Source: Companilactobacillus futsaii JCM 17355 (lineage in GTDB: Bacteria > Bacillota > Bacilli > Lactobacillales > Lactobacillaceae). Taken from it: a stretch of DNA of 64,000 bases. The notes beneath the pieces were generated by a model that had not been told where the DNA came from, made no database searches, and worked only from the letters and a program-made list of their open reading frames with translations. A program made the position numbers and the translations under genes. Where the stretch lies: assembly GCF_001435505.1 (NCBI RefSeq), contig NZ_AZDO01000139.1, positions 62,001-126,000 on the forward strand, read 5' to 3'. Positions 16,913-26,769 of the stretch are shown piece after piece; the stretch's first letter is position 1; every line of letters starts with the position of its first letter.

Positions 16913-19900
16913 AGTTAACTCCTCCTCCCTGAGCTAGTATATTTCTATCATCTTTTCGCTTAATTTCTCTCATTACCTTATCCGCTAGCTTTCTAATATC
17001 CATGTCACTTGAGACAGCTGCTTGAATGTTAATTGTGTATTCATTGTGGTTGTTTACAGGACTGTTATTGACTGGGTTACTTGAATTGAAGTATTGAGTT
17101 GTCTGATTAGTAAGACTTGGACTTAATTCAGTAAAGTCTTTAACAACGCTTGAATATCCAGGAGTACCGTTAGCATATTGCTTAATTCCACCTAACAAAC
17201 GGTTAGTTTGATTAGCTGGCACAACTTGTGAATGTCGTGGAAGTGCCATTAATATATTTCTACCAGTTGGTACGAAACTTTCGCCGGTTGGTAGATGAAT
17301 CAACTCACGGAATGTTGAACCACGTTGATCATTGACCATAGCTACTTCACTAAAATTAAAATCGCTAGTACCATTTTCTAAGTGCAATGTTTTCTTAACA
17401 GTTTCGACAACCGTTCTAAGTGTCTTAGTAATGATGTTAGGTTTGCCTTGGAATCCACCAATAGCGTCAGTTGCGTTGTGAGCTGGACCAGATGCTTGAT
17501 CTTGTCCTTTGAAATGTTTAGTGCTTACACTCTTGCTATTAAAAGTTCCAACAGAATTCTTACTAGTATTAGATTTGTTGACTATATCACTTGAATCGCC
17601 TTTGAAGTGTTTGGTGTCAACCGGCTTACTATTATGACTATCAATAGCGGTTTTACTTGTTGAAATTTTGCCAAGCACATCAACGTTGTCACCCTTTAAT
17701 TTCTTAACAGCTACCGATTGTCCGTTGAAACTTACAACAGCAAGTTTTCCGTTGCTTGTTTTATTTAGGATGTCCGCATTATCACCTTTCAACTGTTTAA
17801 GCTGTGTAGGTGTTAAATTGTAGCTCTGTATTCCGTATCCTGCTTGTTGTAGCGCAGTCATAGCTGATTGATTATTAATAATTAAAGTCTTTTGCACATC
17901 AGATAAAGCATTGAAGTTGCCATAAGCAACTACTAAGTTAGCCAAATCCATAGCACTGTTACCAGTATGAATAATTGCATTCTTTTCGGCTACCGGCAAA
18001 ACGTTCCATTGGCCAGCCTGTACTAAAGCGCCAATAATTGGAGCACTAGCTTTGTCGTTAACGATTGCATTTTTAGCCTGTAAATCCAATCCCTTCCACT
18101 TATTTGAACTAGTTAATGCTTGAACCAATTGAGCGGTAGCTTTGTCATGAACTACCGCATTTTGTTCTTTCAAGCTCAATTGATTCCACATTCCAGACTT
18201 TTGCATAGCTAAAACGATTTTAGCCGTTGCTTGATCGTGGACAATTGCATTTTTTTGAGTTAATGAAAGCTTGTTCCAATCACCAGACTTAATCATCGCA
18301 TCCACGATAGGAGCAGTTGCTTTATTGTTAATGACTAGTGATTTCTGTTGCATAGACATTTTGTTCCATTGGCCTAATTTATTAAGTTGGTCAACTAACT
18401 CAGCACTACCCTTACCTTCGATAACAGCTTTCTTAGCGCTAACCGTTAGTTTGTTCCAGGTACCAGTTTTAGTGAGTAAGTCAATCATGTCTTTCTCACC
18501 AGATGTCTTGACTAAAGCTTCTTTATCCTTAAGAGAGAGTTTGTTCCATTCGCCAGCATCGGTCATAGCTAAAGCCAATTCTTTTTGACCCTTGGCTCGA
18601 ACAATAGCGGTTTGCTGCTTAGGCGTTAATTTGTCCCAATCTTTGATGCTCTTGACAGCTGCTAATAAGTCTTCTTTTCCTTTTTGATTAACTCTTATCA
18701 TGGCTTTCTTTTCTTTCCATGACATAGAGTTCCATCTTCCAGATTGAATAGCAGCTTCACCAATCATCGACTTAGCATTACTGTTGATTTTGGCATTCTT
18801 TAAATCAAATTTAAGTCTTGCCCAACCTTGTTCAGTCTTAGCTGTATCGTTGATTGTTTCTTGAGCATTAGTCTTAATCTTTCCAGTTTTAGGATTAAGA
18901 ACCATATGATTCCAATCCTTACCGGCCGTCTTAGCAACTGTACTAATCTTCCCATATTGCTGAGCAATGGCAGAAAGCTTAACTTTATGATTTTTCTGAG
19001 CTTTGGACAGTTCATCATCAATATTTCTCCAGGATGTTTTTTCCTTATGAACGATATCATCCAATGCCGTTGAATGTCGGGCATCATATTTATCTTCTAT
19101 TTGTGCAACTGCTCGTAAGTTCTTATCGATATTAGCTTTGTGATTGTTTGATAACTGTTCCATAGCCTTGTTATAGGCTTTCTCTGTCATATGACCACTT
19201 TTGCGCCATTTCTTTATTGTGTCCGCATTCTTCTTATAAGTTTTTTCTTCCTTAATAGAAGCTTTTTCCAAAGTATCAATGGTCGATTGTGCTTGTTGTT
19301 CAGTTAAACCTTTGACGCTACCATTCAAGGCTTTCATTACAGCAATTTTTTTCTTGCCTGTGATTCCTAGCAATTTGATTTCATTCTCATTTAGTTTCTG
19401 CTGAGAATTTCGAATATAGGTCTGCTGTTCAGCGGTTAGTTGTCTTACATTTCCGTTATGAGTTTTAAGAATTCCAGCCACATCAGAGCTGAGAGTTTTA
19501 GATTGAGAAACTATTTTGTTATTTCCAGACTTTTGCTCATTTATAGATTTTTCAACAGTGGCACGAACCTGTGGTGGTAGACTATCTAAACCTTTACCCA
19601 AGTCCTTATTAATTTTTTTACCAGTCTTTTCGATCTCGTCGCCAATTCCTTCGAATGCTTTAGCAGCTTTCTTGCCATTAGTCTTGGCGTTATTACCAAA
19701 GTCGTCTAATGATTGACTTGCTTGCACATTAAAGTTCTGAATTTTTGAAAGAGATTTATCAGCACTAGAACCTACATCACTACCCCAGCGATTGATTCGT
19801 TGTTGCGATTCATAGGCTTTCTTTCCGTAATTTTCCCACCAAACTCCACCAGCTACAAGTGCAGCAGTAGTAGCTAAAATAACACCAGTCGCTACTGGGT

Positions 19901-22106
19901 TAGCGGCGGCAAATGTTAATACAGCAGAGCCGGCAGTTTTAACTTTACTTCCAAAAATCGTAAAAGTATTAGCTGAACCAGCTACTTTTTCACTGGTTGC
20001 AGCAACGCTAGTAGCAGTAGTTCCAACTTTCGTAGCAAAGTTTCCACTTTCATAAGCAGTTTTACTAAATCCAGCTTTTAAAATTCCTAAGCCAGTTGCA
20101 CCTTGCTTACTTGCACCAACCATTCTTGACATTCCAAGTAATGGAGCTACGAATGCACCAGATAATGCACCTAGTCCACGAGTTGCACCACCAAGAATTG
20201 ATAATAATGGTCCAATAGCAGCGGCAAATGCAGCTGTTTTAACAATAGTCTGTTGCGTGGACTTATTTAAATTACCAAACGCCTTAACTACTTGAGTTGC
20301 ATCTTTAACTAGTGGCATTAATGTTGGTGTTAATTTATCACCAATCGTGATTGCTAAAACGTGCAATGATTCTTTAAATTTTGCAATTTGTGCGGCTTTG
20401 GTACTATTCATTGTGTCAGCAATTTTCTTAGTAGAGCCTGTTGCTTTTTCTGTCTTACCAGTTAGATCTGTTAAGGCGTCTCCACCTTCTGATACCAACG
20501 CATTCATACCAGCTTGGGCTTCTGTACCGAATGCAGTAGCAATAGCCGCCGCACGCTGTTCTTTTGTCCAACCGGCTGTATTCGTTTTGATCTTGTTAAG
20601 AATCTCTGGTAGCGTTAACGTACCTTTCTTAAAGTCAGCAACGTTAATACCTAATTCCTTGAAACCAGCTGCATTTTGTTTCGATGGTTTCATCAACCTT
20701 GTTAAGGCTGAACGTAAAGCTGTACCTGCAACTGCAATGTGTTATCGTACGAGTTCTTTATCTCGTGCTTCATTATGTTTCCATAATGTTCAGACTATAT
20801 TTTCATCCAATATAAAAATTGGCGCTAACTCTTCGTGGATATTTTTCCATACAAAAACACTACTATTTATATAGTAGTGTTTGCTTAGGATAATTTATCT
20901 AGTCGTTACACCTTCCGTGAGTTTCCTACACGGCTTGGCTCGGTCTTGACGTGATTATATATAATTTTAGCGTTAACCGAATTGAATTAGTTCTTTTTCA
21001 AAGAGATTACTCTCTAAGCGGGCCAGTGAGAGCAGGAATTTTATTATTCTCGTTAACCCTTCGATACCTTGATTACTCATTAAACCAATTGCTGCAGCAG
21101 TTTCTTCCAAACTGATTCCGGCTGCATGAGCTGTAGGGCCAACATAAGTCATAGCATCGCCCATATCTTGGAAACCAGCAGCAGTTGCATTCGCCGTATA
21201 AGTCAAACTATCAGTTACACGTTGAGTGTTTTTTAACATCCCAGTTGTGGTTCTAGACTTCAAACCAAATTGCTCTAGCGTTGACGTTGAAACGGTCATA
21301 ACAGAATTGAAATCATCGCCAGAAGCCTTAGCCGCATTCAAAATACTTGGCATAGCCCCAAGTGACTGCTTAGCGGAATATCCACGCTTTACCAGCTCTT
21401 CAAGTCCTGTATTAATAGACTTTGTAGAAATACCGTATTGCACTGACCACTTCTTAGAAGCATCAGCCATTTGAGTCATTTCACGTCTTACTTGTCCGGC
21501 ACTCTCACCATTGGCTTGTAATAGCGGACCAATGTTTTTAATTTGAGAATTAAAATCGATAGCGGACTTAGCGGCATAACCAAAGCCAGCCACAATAGGC
21601 GCTGTAACACGTGTGGTCATAGTTGAACCCATTGAACTCATTTTTTGACCAGCTGATGTTGCTGCAGAACCAAACTTCTTTAAATTAGTTCCCGCTTTAT
21701 ACCATCCTGTTGATTGCTGATCTATCTGACGTTTCAAACGCCCCATCTCGGAATCGAGTTGGTTCATAGCGCTTTTAGTTCTATTGATTTGACTAGCAGC
21801 GTTTTGCTGTCTACGAGTTAACTTCTCTTGTTCACCGGCTGTCTTGGCAGTTTGAGAATTAAGCTTTTGATAAGTTGCTTCTTGTTCTTTAAGTCTTGCA
21901 TTATAGTTGCTCATTTGTTGAGAGAGAGTGGAATAATGAGTTCTCATTGAATTAAGCGCATTACCATAGGCTTTTACGTAGTTATCTTGCAGTTTTAACG
22001 CTGTGTTTGTGTTCTTAATCGTGGACATTAAAGCTGCTGATGATTGTTTAAAAGGGTCAATATTTAAGCTAACAGTAGCTGCTAAATGTCCTAATGATCC
22101 AGCCAT
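16908..22106 (-). CDS. Tape measure protein, two exons split by a group I intron
   Basis: Sets tail length. Exon 1 is 22106-21056 and exon 2 is 20734-16908; joined they give 1625 residues. The junction reads GIEG-S-VAGTALRSALTRL, the conserved tape-measure block, and the frame is kept. The N-terminus is coiled coil. Hydrophobic alpha-helical stretches follow (AAAIGPLLSILGG and VLTFAAANPVATGVI). From about 18.75 to 17.9 kb the gene encodes roughly ten repeats of about 38 residues with a W-N-x-L-S pattern, then three or four LKGDN-type repeats. A Gly/Ser-rich C-terminal part follows. It lies directly after the frameshifted tail chaperone, as usual. Confidence 0.88.
20735..21055 (-). ncRNA. Group I intron (probable IA type) in the tape measure gene
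   Basis: The 321-nt insertion interrupts the tape measure frame. It contains an R-like element GTAACGACTAGATAA (about 20895-20909) and an S-like element AAAATATAGTCTG (about 20791-20803), whose GACTA / TAGTC can form P7. A perfect 11-bp hairpin (20856-20881) lies between them, where IA introns carry P7.1/P7.2. A CGGTTAACGCTAA P-like segment lies upstream. The exon ends in U, the intron ends in G, and GCCC inside could pair with exon GGGU as guide. There is no endonuclease ORF, so it is not self-mobile by itself. Exact ends are inferred from the protein frame. Confidence 0.8.
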
Positions 22107-22131
22107 ATCTTATCCCCTTTCTTTATGAAAT

Positions 22132-22323
22132 CTAGGCAAACAAAAAAGGAAACGCCTTATCAATGGTGGTTTCCTTTTCTTCATATATATGGTTAATTCG
22201 TTTAACGTCATCCATGGTCATAGAATCCAAATCAGCTAATTTATAACCCTGGCCCATTAATGATTTATAAAACTCATCAAGTTTGTTAAGCGATTCCTTT
22301 AAAGTCTGCTCAGTTATTTTTTT
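22132..22323 (-). CDS. Tail assembly chaperone T-extension, reached by -1 frameshift
   Basis: The G gene ends GCA AAA AAA TAA. The A7 run (22317-22323) is a classic slippery heptamer, and the -1 frame continues for 61 codons from ATA ACT to TAG 22132, ending FLFA. It has no start codon of its own. The fused GT product would be 174 residues. This mirrors lambda gpG/gpGT-type chaperones that coat the tape measure protein during tail assembly. Confidence 0.82.
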   Translation of the reverse strand, partial: KKITEQTLKESLNKLDEFYKSLMGQGYKLADLDSMTMDDVKRINHIYEEKETTIDKAFPFLFA

Positions 22324-22655
22324 GCTTTACTCTCATCTGTATCAATGTCTTCTGGGTTCTTAACTCCTAAACATTGATCAATGATATTTGAGATAACAGT
22401 TACATTTTCACCGTCTGCCCCGTTTAAGAAGTCTTCTTGTGTGAATTGGTCCTTAAAGAATTGTGATGCAAATTTAGCGATTTCCTTTGAATTGTTATCA
22501 AAGTCTTTGTCAGTTGGACCATCATTCTTGCCATACATTCTAACTTGATGCTGTTGTAATACCAATGCTCTAGTAATTTCCTTCAAAAAAGGTGGTTCAG
22601 TACGTTTAAATTGTTCTTTCTTTCCATTGATAATTAAGTTAACTTCATAAGCCAT
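22314..22655 (-). CDS. Tail assembly chaperone (G-like)
   Basis: A 113-residue protein (MAYEVNLIING...) just upstream of the tape measure gene. The start at 22655 is chosen because AAAGGAG lies 9 bases before it; a longer frame to 22691 has no site. It ends at TAA directly after an A7 slip site that yields the longer GT form. Confidence 0.82.
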   Translation of the reverse strand: MAYEVNLIINGKKEQFKRTEPPFLKEITRALVLQQHQVRMYGKNDGPTDKDFDNNSKEIAKFASQFFKDQFTQEDFLNGADGENVTVISNIIDQCLGVKNPEDIDTDESKAKK

Positions 22656-22723
22656 ATATATTTCTCCTTTAAATTCAATTCCGTCCGCCACCGCTACCAG
22701 AGAGGGAGTATGCTCTTAATCAA

Positions 22724-23317
22724 TTACGCCTCAGGTGCAGGTGTATCTAAAGCTGTGTAGTCGTCTGCCGTCTTAGGAAATACGAATCTCTTAAACTTTT
22801 CTAAGTCAAAGTCAGCATTGTCTTCACGACAAATTGCAACCATAATTCCATCTTCTGAATCTCCACGAGGAGCAAATGTACCTGTAGTTTCATCAGCATT
22901 TGGATCAGGAGTACCGTCTACGGTCTTAGTATCAACGCCAGGTAGTGAGAATTTACCTTTAAGCATTGCTACGTGAATCTTTGTACCGTCATCCATTTTT
23001 GTGTCAAACATGATTGCAATATCATTAGGCTTTAGGTTCTTGTTATAAAGCTCAACACCATTCTTAACTTCGATTCCAAAGAAATCTTTTCTTGCTTCAG
23101 AATCGATATCTAATAGCTTGATGTCCAAAGTTGCTTCTGAAATACCACCAGAAAGAGTTACATATGGACCATCATCGGCCGCAATAGCCTTCATTTCATT
23201 TTTTAAATCCATTTTTGCTTCAGTCAGTCCTGGCATCTTCTTAGGACCATCGGCCACTAAATCATCCTTTACGACTCCATAATAAAAATTAGATGCACCA
23301 AATTTTGCTTTTCCCAT
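22724..23317 (-). CDS. Major tail tube protein (phi13-type)
   Basis: A 197-residue protein starting MGKAKFGASNFYYGVV with the pattern of the phi13-family major tail protein (LTEAKMDL, DDGPYVTLSGG). It forms the tail tube. The position between the small tail-completion gene and chaperone G is the standard siphophage order. Confidence 0.88.
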   Translation of the reverse strand: MGKAKFGASNFYYGVVKDDLVADGPKKMPGLTEAKMDLKNEMKAIAADDGPYVTLSGGISEATLDIKLLDIDSEARKDFFGIEVKNGVELYNKNLKPNDIAIMFDTKMDDGTKIHVAMLKGKFSLPGVDTKTVDGTPDPNADETTGTFAPRGDSEDGIMVAICREDNADFDLEKFKRFVFPKTADDYTALDTPAPEA

Positions 23318-23355
23318 TTAATAAATCTCCTTGTTTTTTTTGTATTAAAAAAGCC

Positions 23356-23781
23356 TTAGTCCTCGTTTAGACTAAAGCCTTGATATTCAAAGTTTCCTTG
23401 GACCATTTGTAGGTCCGTCATGTCAACATCACGATTGTGATTTTTGTAATATCGTTCGAATCCGTGAGCAAACATTTTATCGTAAATCATTTGTTCTAAC
23501 TTTAATAATTCTTCAACCTTATAATTCAATATCCAAAAATCTATTTGAACTCGTGGATATTCAATTAAACGTTTATCATCGGCATAAGTTACCTCGTCAC
23601 CTGGAATTGCAGTAATTCGAATCCAAGGGGCGTTTTTATTTTGGATAAAGCCCTGGTCTGGTGTGCCTGTATATATTTGAGGCACATCGATTTCATTCCC
23701 ACGAATTTCATTCATATAATTATTGATCTCATCAGAATTTAAGAACCCAAAAACGTCATACTCGTTCATATCAGTCACCAA
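23356..23781 (-). CDS. Tail terminator / neck protein (DUF806-like)
   Basis: A 141-residue protein resembling the DUF806 tail component of lactic phages, placed where the tail terminator gene occurs. GTG 23781 follows AAAGG closely; ATG 23769 (MNEYDVF) is an alternative start. Family assignment is by pattern and synteny. Confidence 0.65.
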   Translation of the reverse strand: MVTDMNEYDVFGFLNSDEINNYMNEIRGNEIDVPQIYTGTPDQGFIQNKNAPWIRITAIPGDEVTYADDKRLIEYPRVQIDFWILNYKVEELLKLEQMIYDKMFAHGFERYYKNHNRDVDMTDLQMVQGNFEYQGFSLNED

Positions 23782-24148
23782 CCTTTAAGTTGTCAACAAA
23801 TATTCGAAGCACGGCGTCTTTTGTACCGTCTTGAGTTTTTTCAATAAAATGCTGTGGGTCCTGCTTTGATGTTCCAGAATTTGGAAAGTGAGCAATCGGT
23901 CCTTTAGTCCGGTCATATCCAACCGGTACTTCATATTCACCAGTTTTTACTGAAACACTTCCAACTTTCATATGATCACGTAATGGACCTTTTCCAGAGT
24001 GGTCTTCGGTGCTAACAGGCGTATCCTGTGCCAATGTTTCACCAAAATACTTACCACCGTCCCGTACCGCTTTTCTAGCCTTGCGGTCATAACCTGCTTC
24101 AAGCATTTTAATGTTACTTAAAAGTTCTTCAGCTCCAGTTACTGTCAT
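23771..24148 (-). CDS. HK97-gp10-like neck/tail protein
   Basis: A 125-residue protein containing ELLSNIKMLEAGYDRKARKAV and a C-terminal IAHFPNSGTSKQDPQHF, features of the HK97 gp10 family at the head-tail interface. The start at 24148 makes an ATGA overlap with the preceding gene. Confidence 0.8.
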   Translation of the reverse strand: MTVTGAEELLSNIKMLEAGYDRKARKAVRDGGKYFGETLAQDTPVSTEDHSGKGPLRDHMKVGSVSVKTGEYEVPVGYDRTKGPIAHFPNSGTSKQDPQHFIEKTQDGTKDAVLRIFVDNLKVGD

Positions 24149-24483
24149 TTTCCGTCCACCGCCTTGCATTCCAATTTAGTTAAATCCCGTTTATCAAAAT
24201 CCTCATCAATTCCGGTTATTTGATAAATGTTTCCACGCCACTTTACTTTCCAGGATGAATCAATCAATCTTTGAGGCTCAAACTTAATAGCAAAGTTTGG
24301 TGATTCCTTACGATTACCGACTTTAGTCGTGGCGTCTTTAAACTCACGTATAGGTGTGTTAAGAACTTCTGCCCAACAGCTAAATAGTGGTGTATCTGTA
24401 CCTGGAACCATCACGCCGTATTTATTTTGAACTTCTTTACTTCCAAAAAATTCAATCCGCTCAGTCATATGAGTTAGTCTCAT
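24145..24483 (-). CDS. Head closure / head-tail adaptor protein
   Basis: A 112-residue protein (MRLTHMTERIEFFG...) with the SPP1 gp16-type pattern: N-terminal basic beta strand, WAEVLN, and a C-terminal YQITGIDEDFDKRDL. The start at 24483 is set by AGGAGG eight bases upstream and overlaps the preceding gene by 23 bases. Confidence 0.78.
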   Translation of the reverse strand: MRLTHMTERIEFFGSKEVQNKYGVMVPGTDTPLFSCWAEVLNTPIREFKDATTKVGNRKESPNFAIKFEPQRLIDSSWKVKWRGNIYQITGIDEDFDKRDLTKLECKAVDGK

Positions 24484-24799
24484 TACTATCGACCTCCTCA
24501 GCACGCAATTGACTGATAACATTGTTGATTGTTGTGTTTTGTAATGGGAATCTCATGACTTCTGAGCCAGTACCACGATAGTAGTAATCCTCTTCAACAT
24601 ATTTCATGAGAGCGACAAAGAATCTATGATCAGAAATAAAATCACTAGGTTGTTTTGTGCTTGAAATAGCATGAGCAATTTCACTAGCTCCGGATTCAAT
24701 TAATTCATTTAAAACATCATCATCAAAGTACTGGTCAATCTTGCAATAAAGTTTTAGTGTTTCAAATTGCTGGTTGGTTAGTAATTTATCGTCCGGCAT
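24461..24799 (-). CDS. Head-tail connector (gp6-like)
   Basis: A 112-residue helical protein of the DNA-packaging gp6 family (LKLYCKID...DDDVLNELIESGASEIAHAI). It stacks under the portal. It lies between the capsid and head-closure genes, as in HK97-like phages. Confidence 0.8.
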   Translation of the reverse strand: MPDDKLLTNQQFETLKLYCKIDQYFDDDVLNELIESGASEIAHAISSTKQPSDFISDHRFFVALMKYVEEDYYYRGTGSEVMRFPLQNTTINNVISQLRAEEVDSNETNSYD

Positions 24800-24802
24800 T
24801 TA

Positions 24803-24955
24803 CTAGCCTCCAATCTTAGAAAGTAAAGTTGCCTTAGTATCATTAGATAGATACTTGATTCCCTTACTATCTAAATATGCTTTTATTTCAGCTACCGTAG
24901 AATTTTCATCGACCGCCCTTGTAGTCGAATCTACAGTTTCATCTGGGCTAGGCGC
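24803..24955 (-). CDS. HeH/LEM-domain C-terminal extension of the capsid protein, +1 frame
   Basis: Beyond the capsid TAG stop, the +1 frame encodes 50 residues ending VAEIKAYLDSKGIKYL...LLSKIGG, a typical HeH/LEM helical domain, and stops at TAG 24803. The frame has no ATG, GTG or TTG start. It joins the capsid frame at CCC A (24959-24956) three codons before the capsid stop, where a Pro-tRNA could slip to CCA. A +1 frameshift would give a 428-residue capsid variant. Listeria phage PSA is a known precedent for +1 shifting in structural genes. Confidence 0.6.
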   Translation of the reverse strand, partial: APSPDETVDSTTRAVDENSTVAEIKAYLDSKGIKYLSNDTKATLLSKIGG

Positions 24956-26090
24956 TGGGAGTTGCTTTGCCTTGTGTCAAGAAGTAACCAGCTTTTTCAT
25001 CAGCTTTAACAACGTCGAAACGTGTTGCAACTTGTAGATATTGACCAAAGATTTCGTTATCAACCCAACGAACTTGAATGTCCAATCTATCAGCCATAAC
25101 TACGGCACGTTTCAAATCACCAACAAACGCATGAGATTCTCCACTCTTACCTAAAGCTGTATCTTCAACAACTGTTACAGGAACTCCAAGCAATGTAACG
25201 GGTGAACCGTCTGCGATTGGTTGATGTAGTAGGTATTGACCATTCTTGTCTTTCAAAGTATCTAAGTAATTGTAGAAACTTTGTGATGCAACGATAACTT
25301 TGTTATAAGCTGGGTCTAAATCAACATTAAGAATATGTTTGATATCATCTACAGATTCACCAGCTACAGTCTTAGGTGTAAATGACTTCAATACTGTTGA
25401 AATAGCTGTATTTGTAGTATTAATCTTCTGTTCTTGAGCGTTTCTAGCAACAATACCTGTTAGATCCACGGCTGAATCTTGAATAGCTTCGTTTGATACA
25501 GGAATAGCACCACGATATGTCTTAACTTCCCATGAAACATTTTCAAATTCTGGCTTAGCAAGTTCAGGATTAGCAGCTAATTCTTCAACAGTATTTAGTG
25601 AAGCTGTTGCACGTTTCAAAATTGGATATCTACCAGTTGCAGTAGTAGCAGTAAAATGTTGAACCAATTTTGCCAAATCTGTTACTGATTTAACTTCATT
25701 TTCTGGATTGTAAATAATTGATTCCGGAATAGTTACACTTGCATCTGGACTAGTGATACCATCAGCACGCTTTTCGCCTTTTGAATGTAGATATTCATTA
25801 AAAGCGCGTTTTTCTTCGCTTTCTGGGCTTAATCGATTACCAGCAGACTTCTTACGTTTCTTAGGAACTTCACGAAGTGCTTCGTAATCTCTAAGCTGTT
25901 CTTCATCAGCTTTGATATCTTCATCTAGCTTTCTGAGTGATTCAGCTGTCTTATTAGCTGCTTCGATTTGTTCATCAGTAGCCTTGTCATCGCTCAAAAT
26001 TGAACGAGCTTCAACAGCATCCTTGTTTCTCTTTTCTTTGTTTACGTCGATTTTTTCACGCAAAGCTTTAATTTTTTCATCTAAAGTCAT
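24948..26090 (-). CDS. Major capsid protein (HK97 family)
   Basis: A 380-residue protein whose N-terminal 100 residues form a charged coiled-coil scaffold (delta domain), probably removed by the adjacent protease near KRKKSAGNRL or later. Then comes an HK97-fold coat domain (about 115-375, including SFYNYLDTLKD and VVMADRLDIQVRW). It lies after the protease gene. Its last codons may be bypassed by a +1 shift that adds a HeH domain. Confidence 0.93.
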   Translation of the reverse strand: MTLDEKIKALREKIDVNKEKRNKDAVEARSILSDDKATDEQIEAANKTAESLRKLDEDIKADEEQLRDYEALREVPKKRKKSAGNRLSPESEEKRAFNEYLHSKGEKRADGITSPDASVTIPESIIYNPENEVKSVTDLAKLVQHFTATTATGRYPILKRATASLNTVEELAANPELAKPEFENVSWEVKTYRGAIPVSNEAIQDSAVDLTGIVARNAQEQKINTTNTAISTVLKSFTPKTVAGESVDDIKHILNVDLDPAYNKVIVASQSFYNYLDTLKDKNGQYLLHQPIADGSPVTLLGVPVTVVEDTALGKSGESHAFVGDLKRAVVMADRLDIQVRWVDNEIFGQYLQVATRFDVVKADEKAGYFLTQGKATPSA

Positions 26091-26145
26091 GTATAATCTC
26101 CTTGTTTTTGAGCATTAAAAAAGGCCGCCGAACTTAATCAGTGAC

Positions 26146-26769
26146 CTATTTCAAATATTCAATATTTAGTTTTCTTAAAGCTTCTTGTCGTTTAAGTTCT
26201 CTGACTTTCTTTAACGACTCATCTTTTAATTTCTGAACAGCTTGCTTGGATCGTGAACCAACTGATACGTTAGTATCTTCATACGCTGGAGTAGTGACCA
26301 CAGATACGTCATACAACTTGTCAATTGCTAAAATAGTACGTTTAAACTCAGCATCATCTTCATTCGACCGTGTCCAAACGTCTGCATTATCATCTGGCAG
26401 CGTGAAAGCAAATGAGCATTGAGAGAGAATTCCCATTCTCACTTCTTCTAGAATGTCATTACCCAAAGTTGTGTTAGGTAAATCAATCTTAAATCTCAAT
26501 CCAACATTGTCTTTAGTAAGAGTTAAATTAACTCCCGTACGCCCTAACAGTCTTGACTCATCATGGTTAAAAGTGGCAACAACATTACTCATATCTGTAT
26601 TATCGAGACAGCGGCTGTCTAAAATTTCAACAAAGTAACCACCCATTAAAGGTTGCGACCGCTTGTTAAACTTCAACGCATAACCTTCAATACTTCTAGT
26701 TTCAGTACCATCTTCAGCACTTCTAATTTTGACCTCAGTCGGTGTCGCCCTCATTTCCGTTTTTCCCAT
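26146..26769 (-). CDS. Prohead protease (HK97 family)
   Basis: A serine protease that matures the procapsid. The 207-residue product has the catalytic histidine in FNHDES and serine in SQCSFAF, in the standard U35-type arrangement. GGAGG eight bases before ATG 26769 fixes the start. It overlaps the portal gene by 35 bases. Confidence 0.9.
   Translation of the reverse strand: MGKTEMRATPTEVKIRSAEDGTETRSIEGYALKFNKRSQPLMGGYFVEILDSRCLDNTDMSNVVATFNHDESRLLGRTGVNLTLTKDNVGLRFKIDLPNTTLGNDILEEVRMGILSQCSFAFTLPDDNADVWTRSNEDDAEFKRTILAIDKLYDVSVVTTPAYEDTNVSVGSRSKQAVQKLKDESLKKVRELKRQEALRKLNIEYLK

Noticed and set aside
16908-22106. Tape measure gene as two separate genes or a frameshifted pseudogene
   Set aside because: The gap has group I intron elements, and removing 321 nt restores the conserved junction and frame exactly, so a spliced gene explains the data better.
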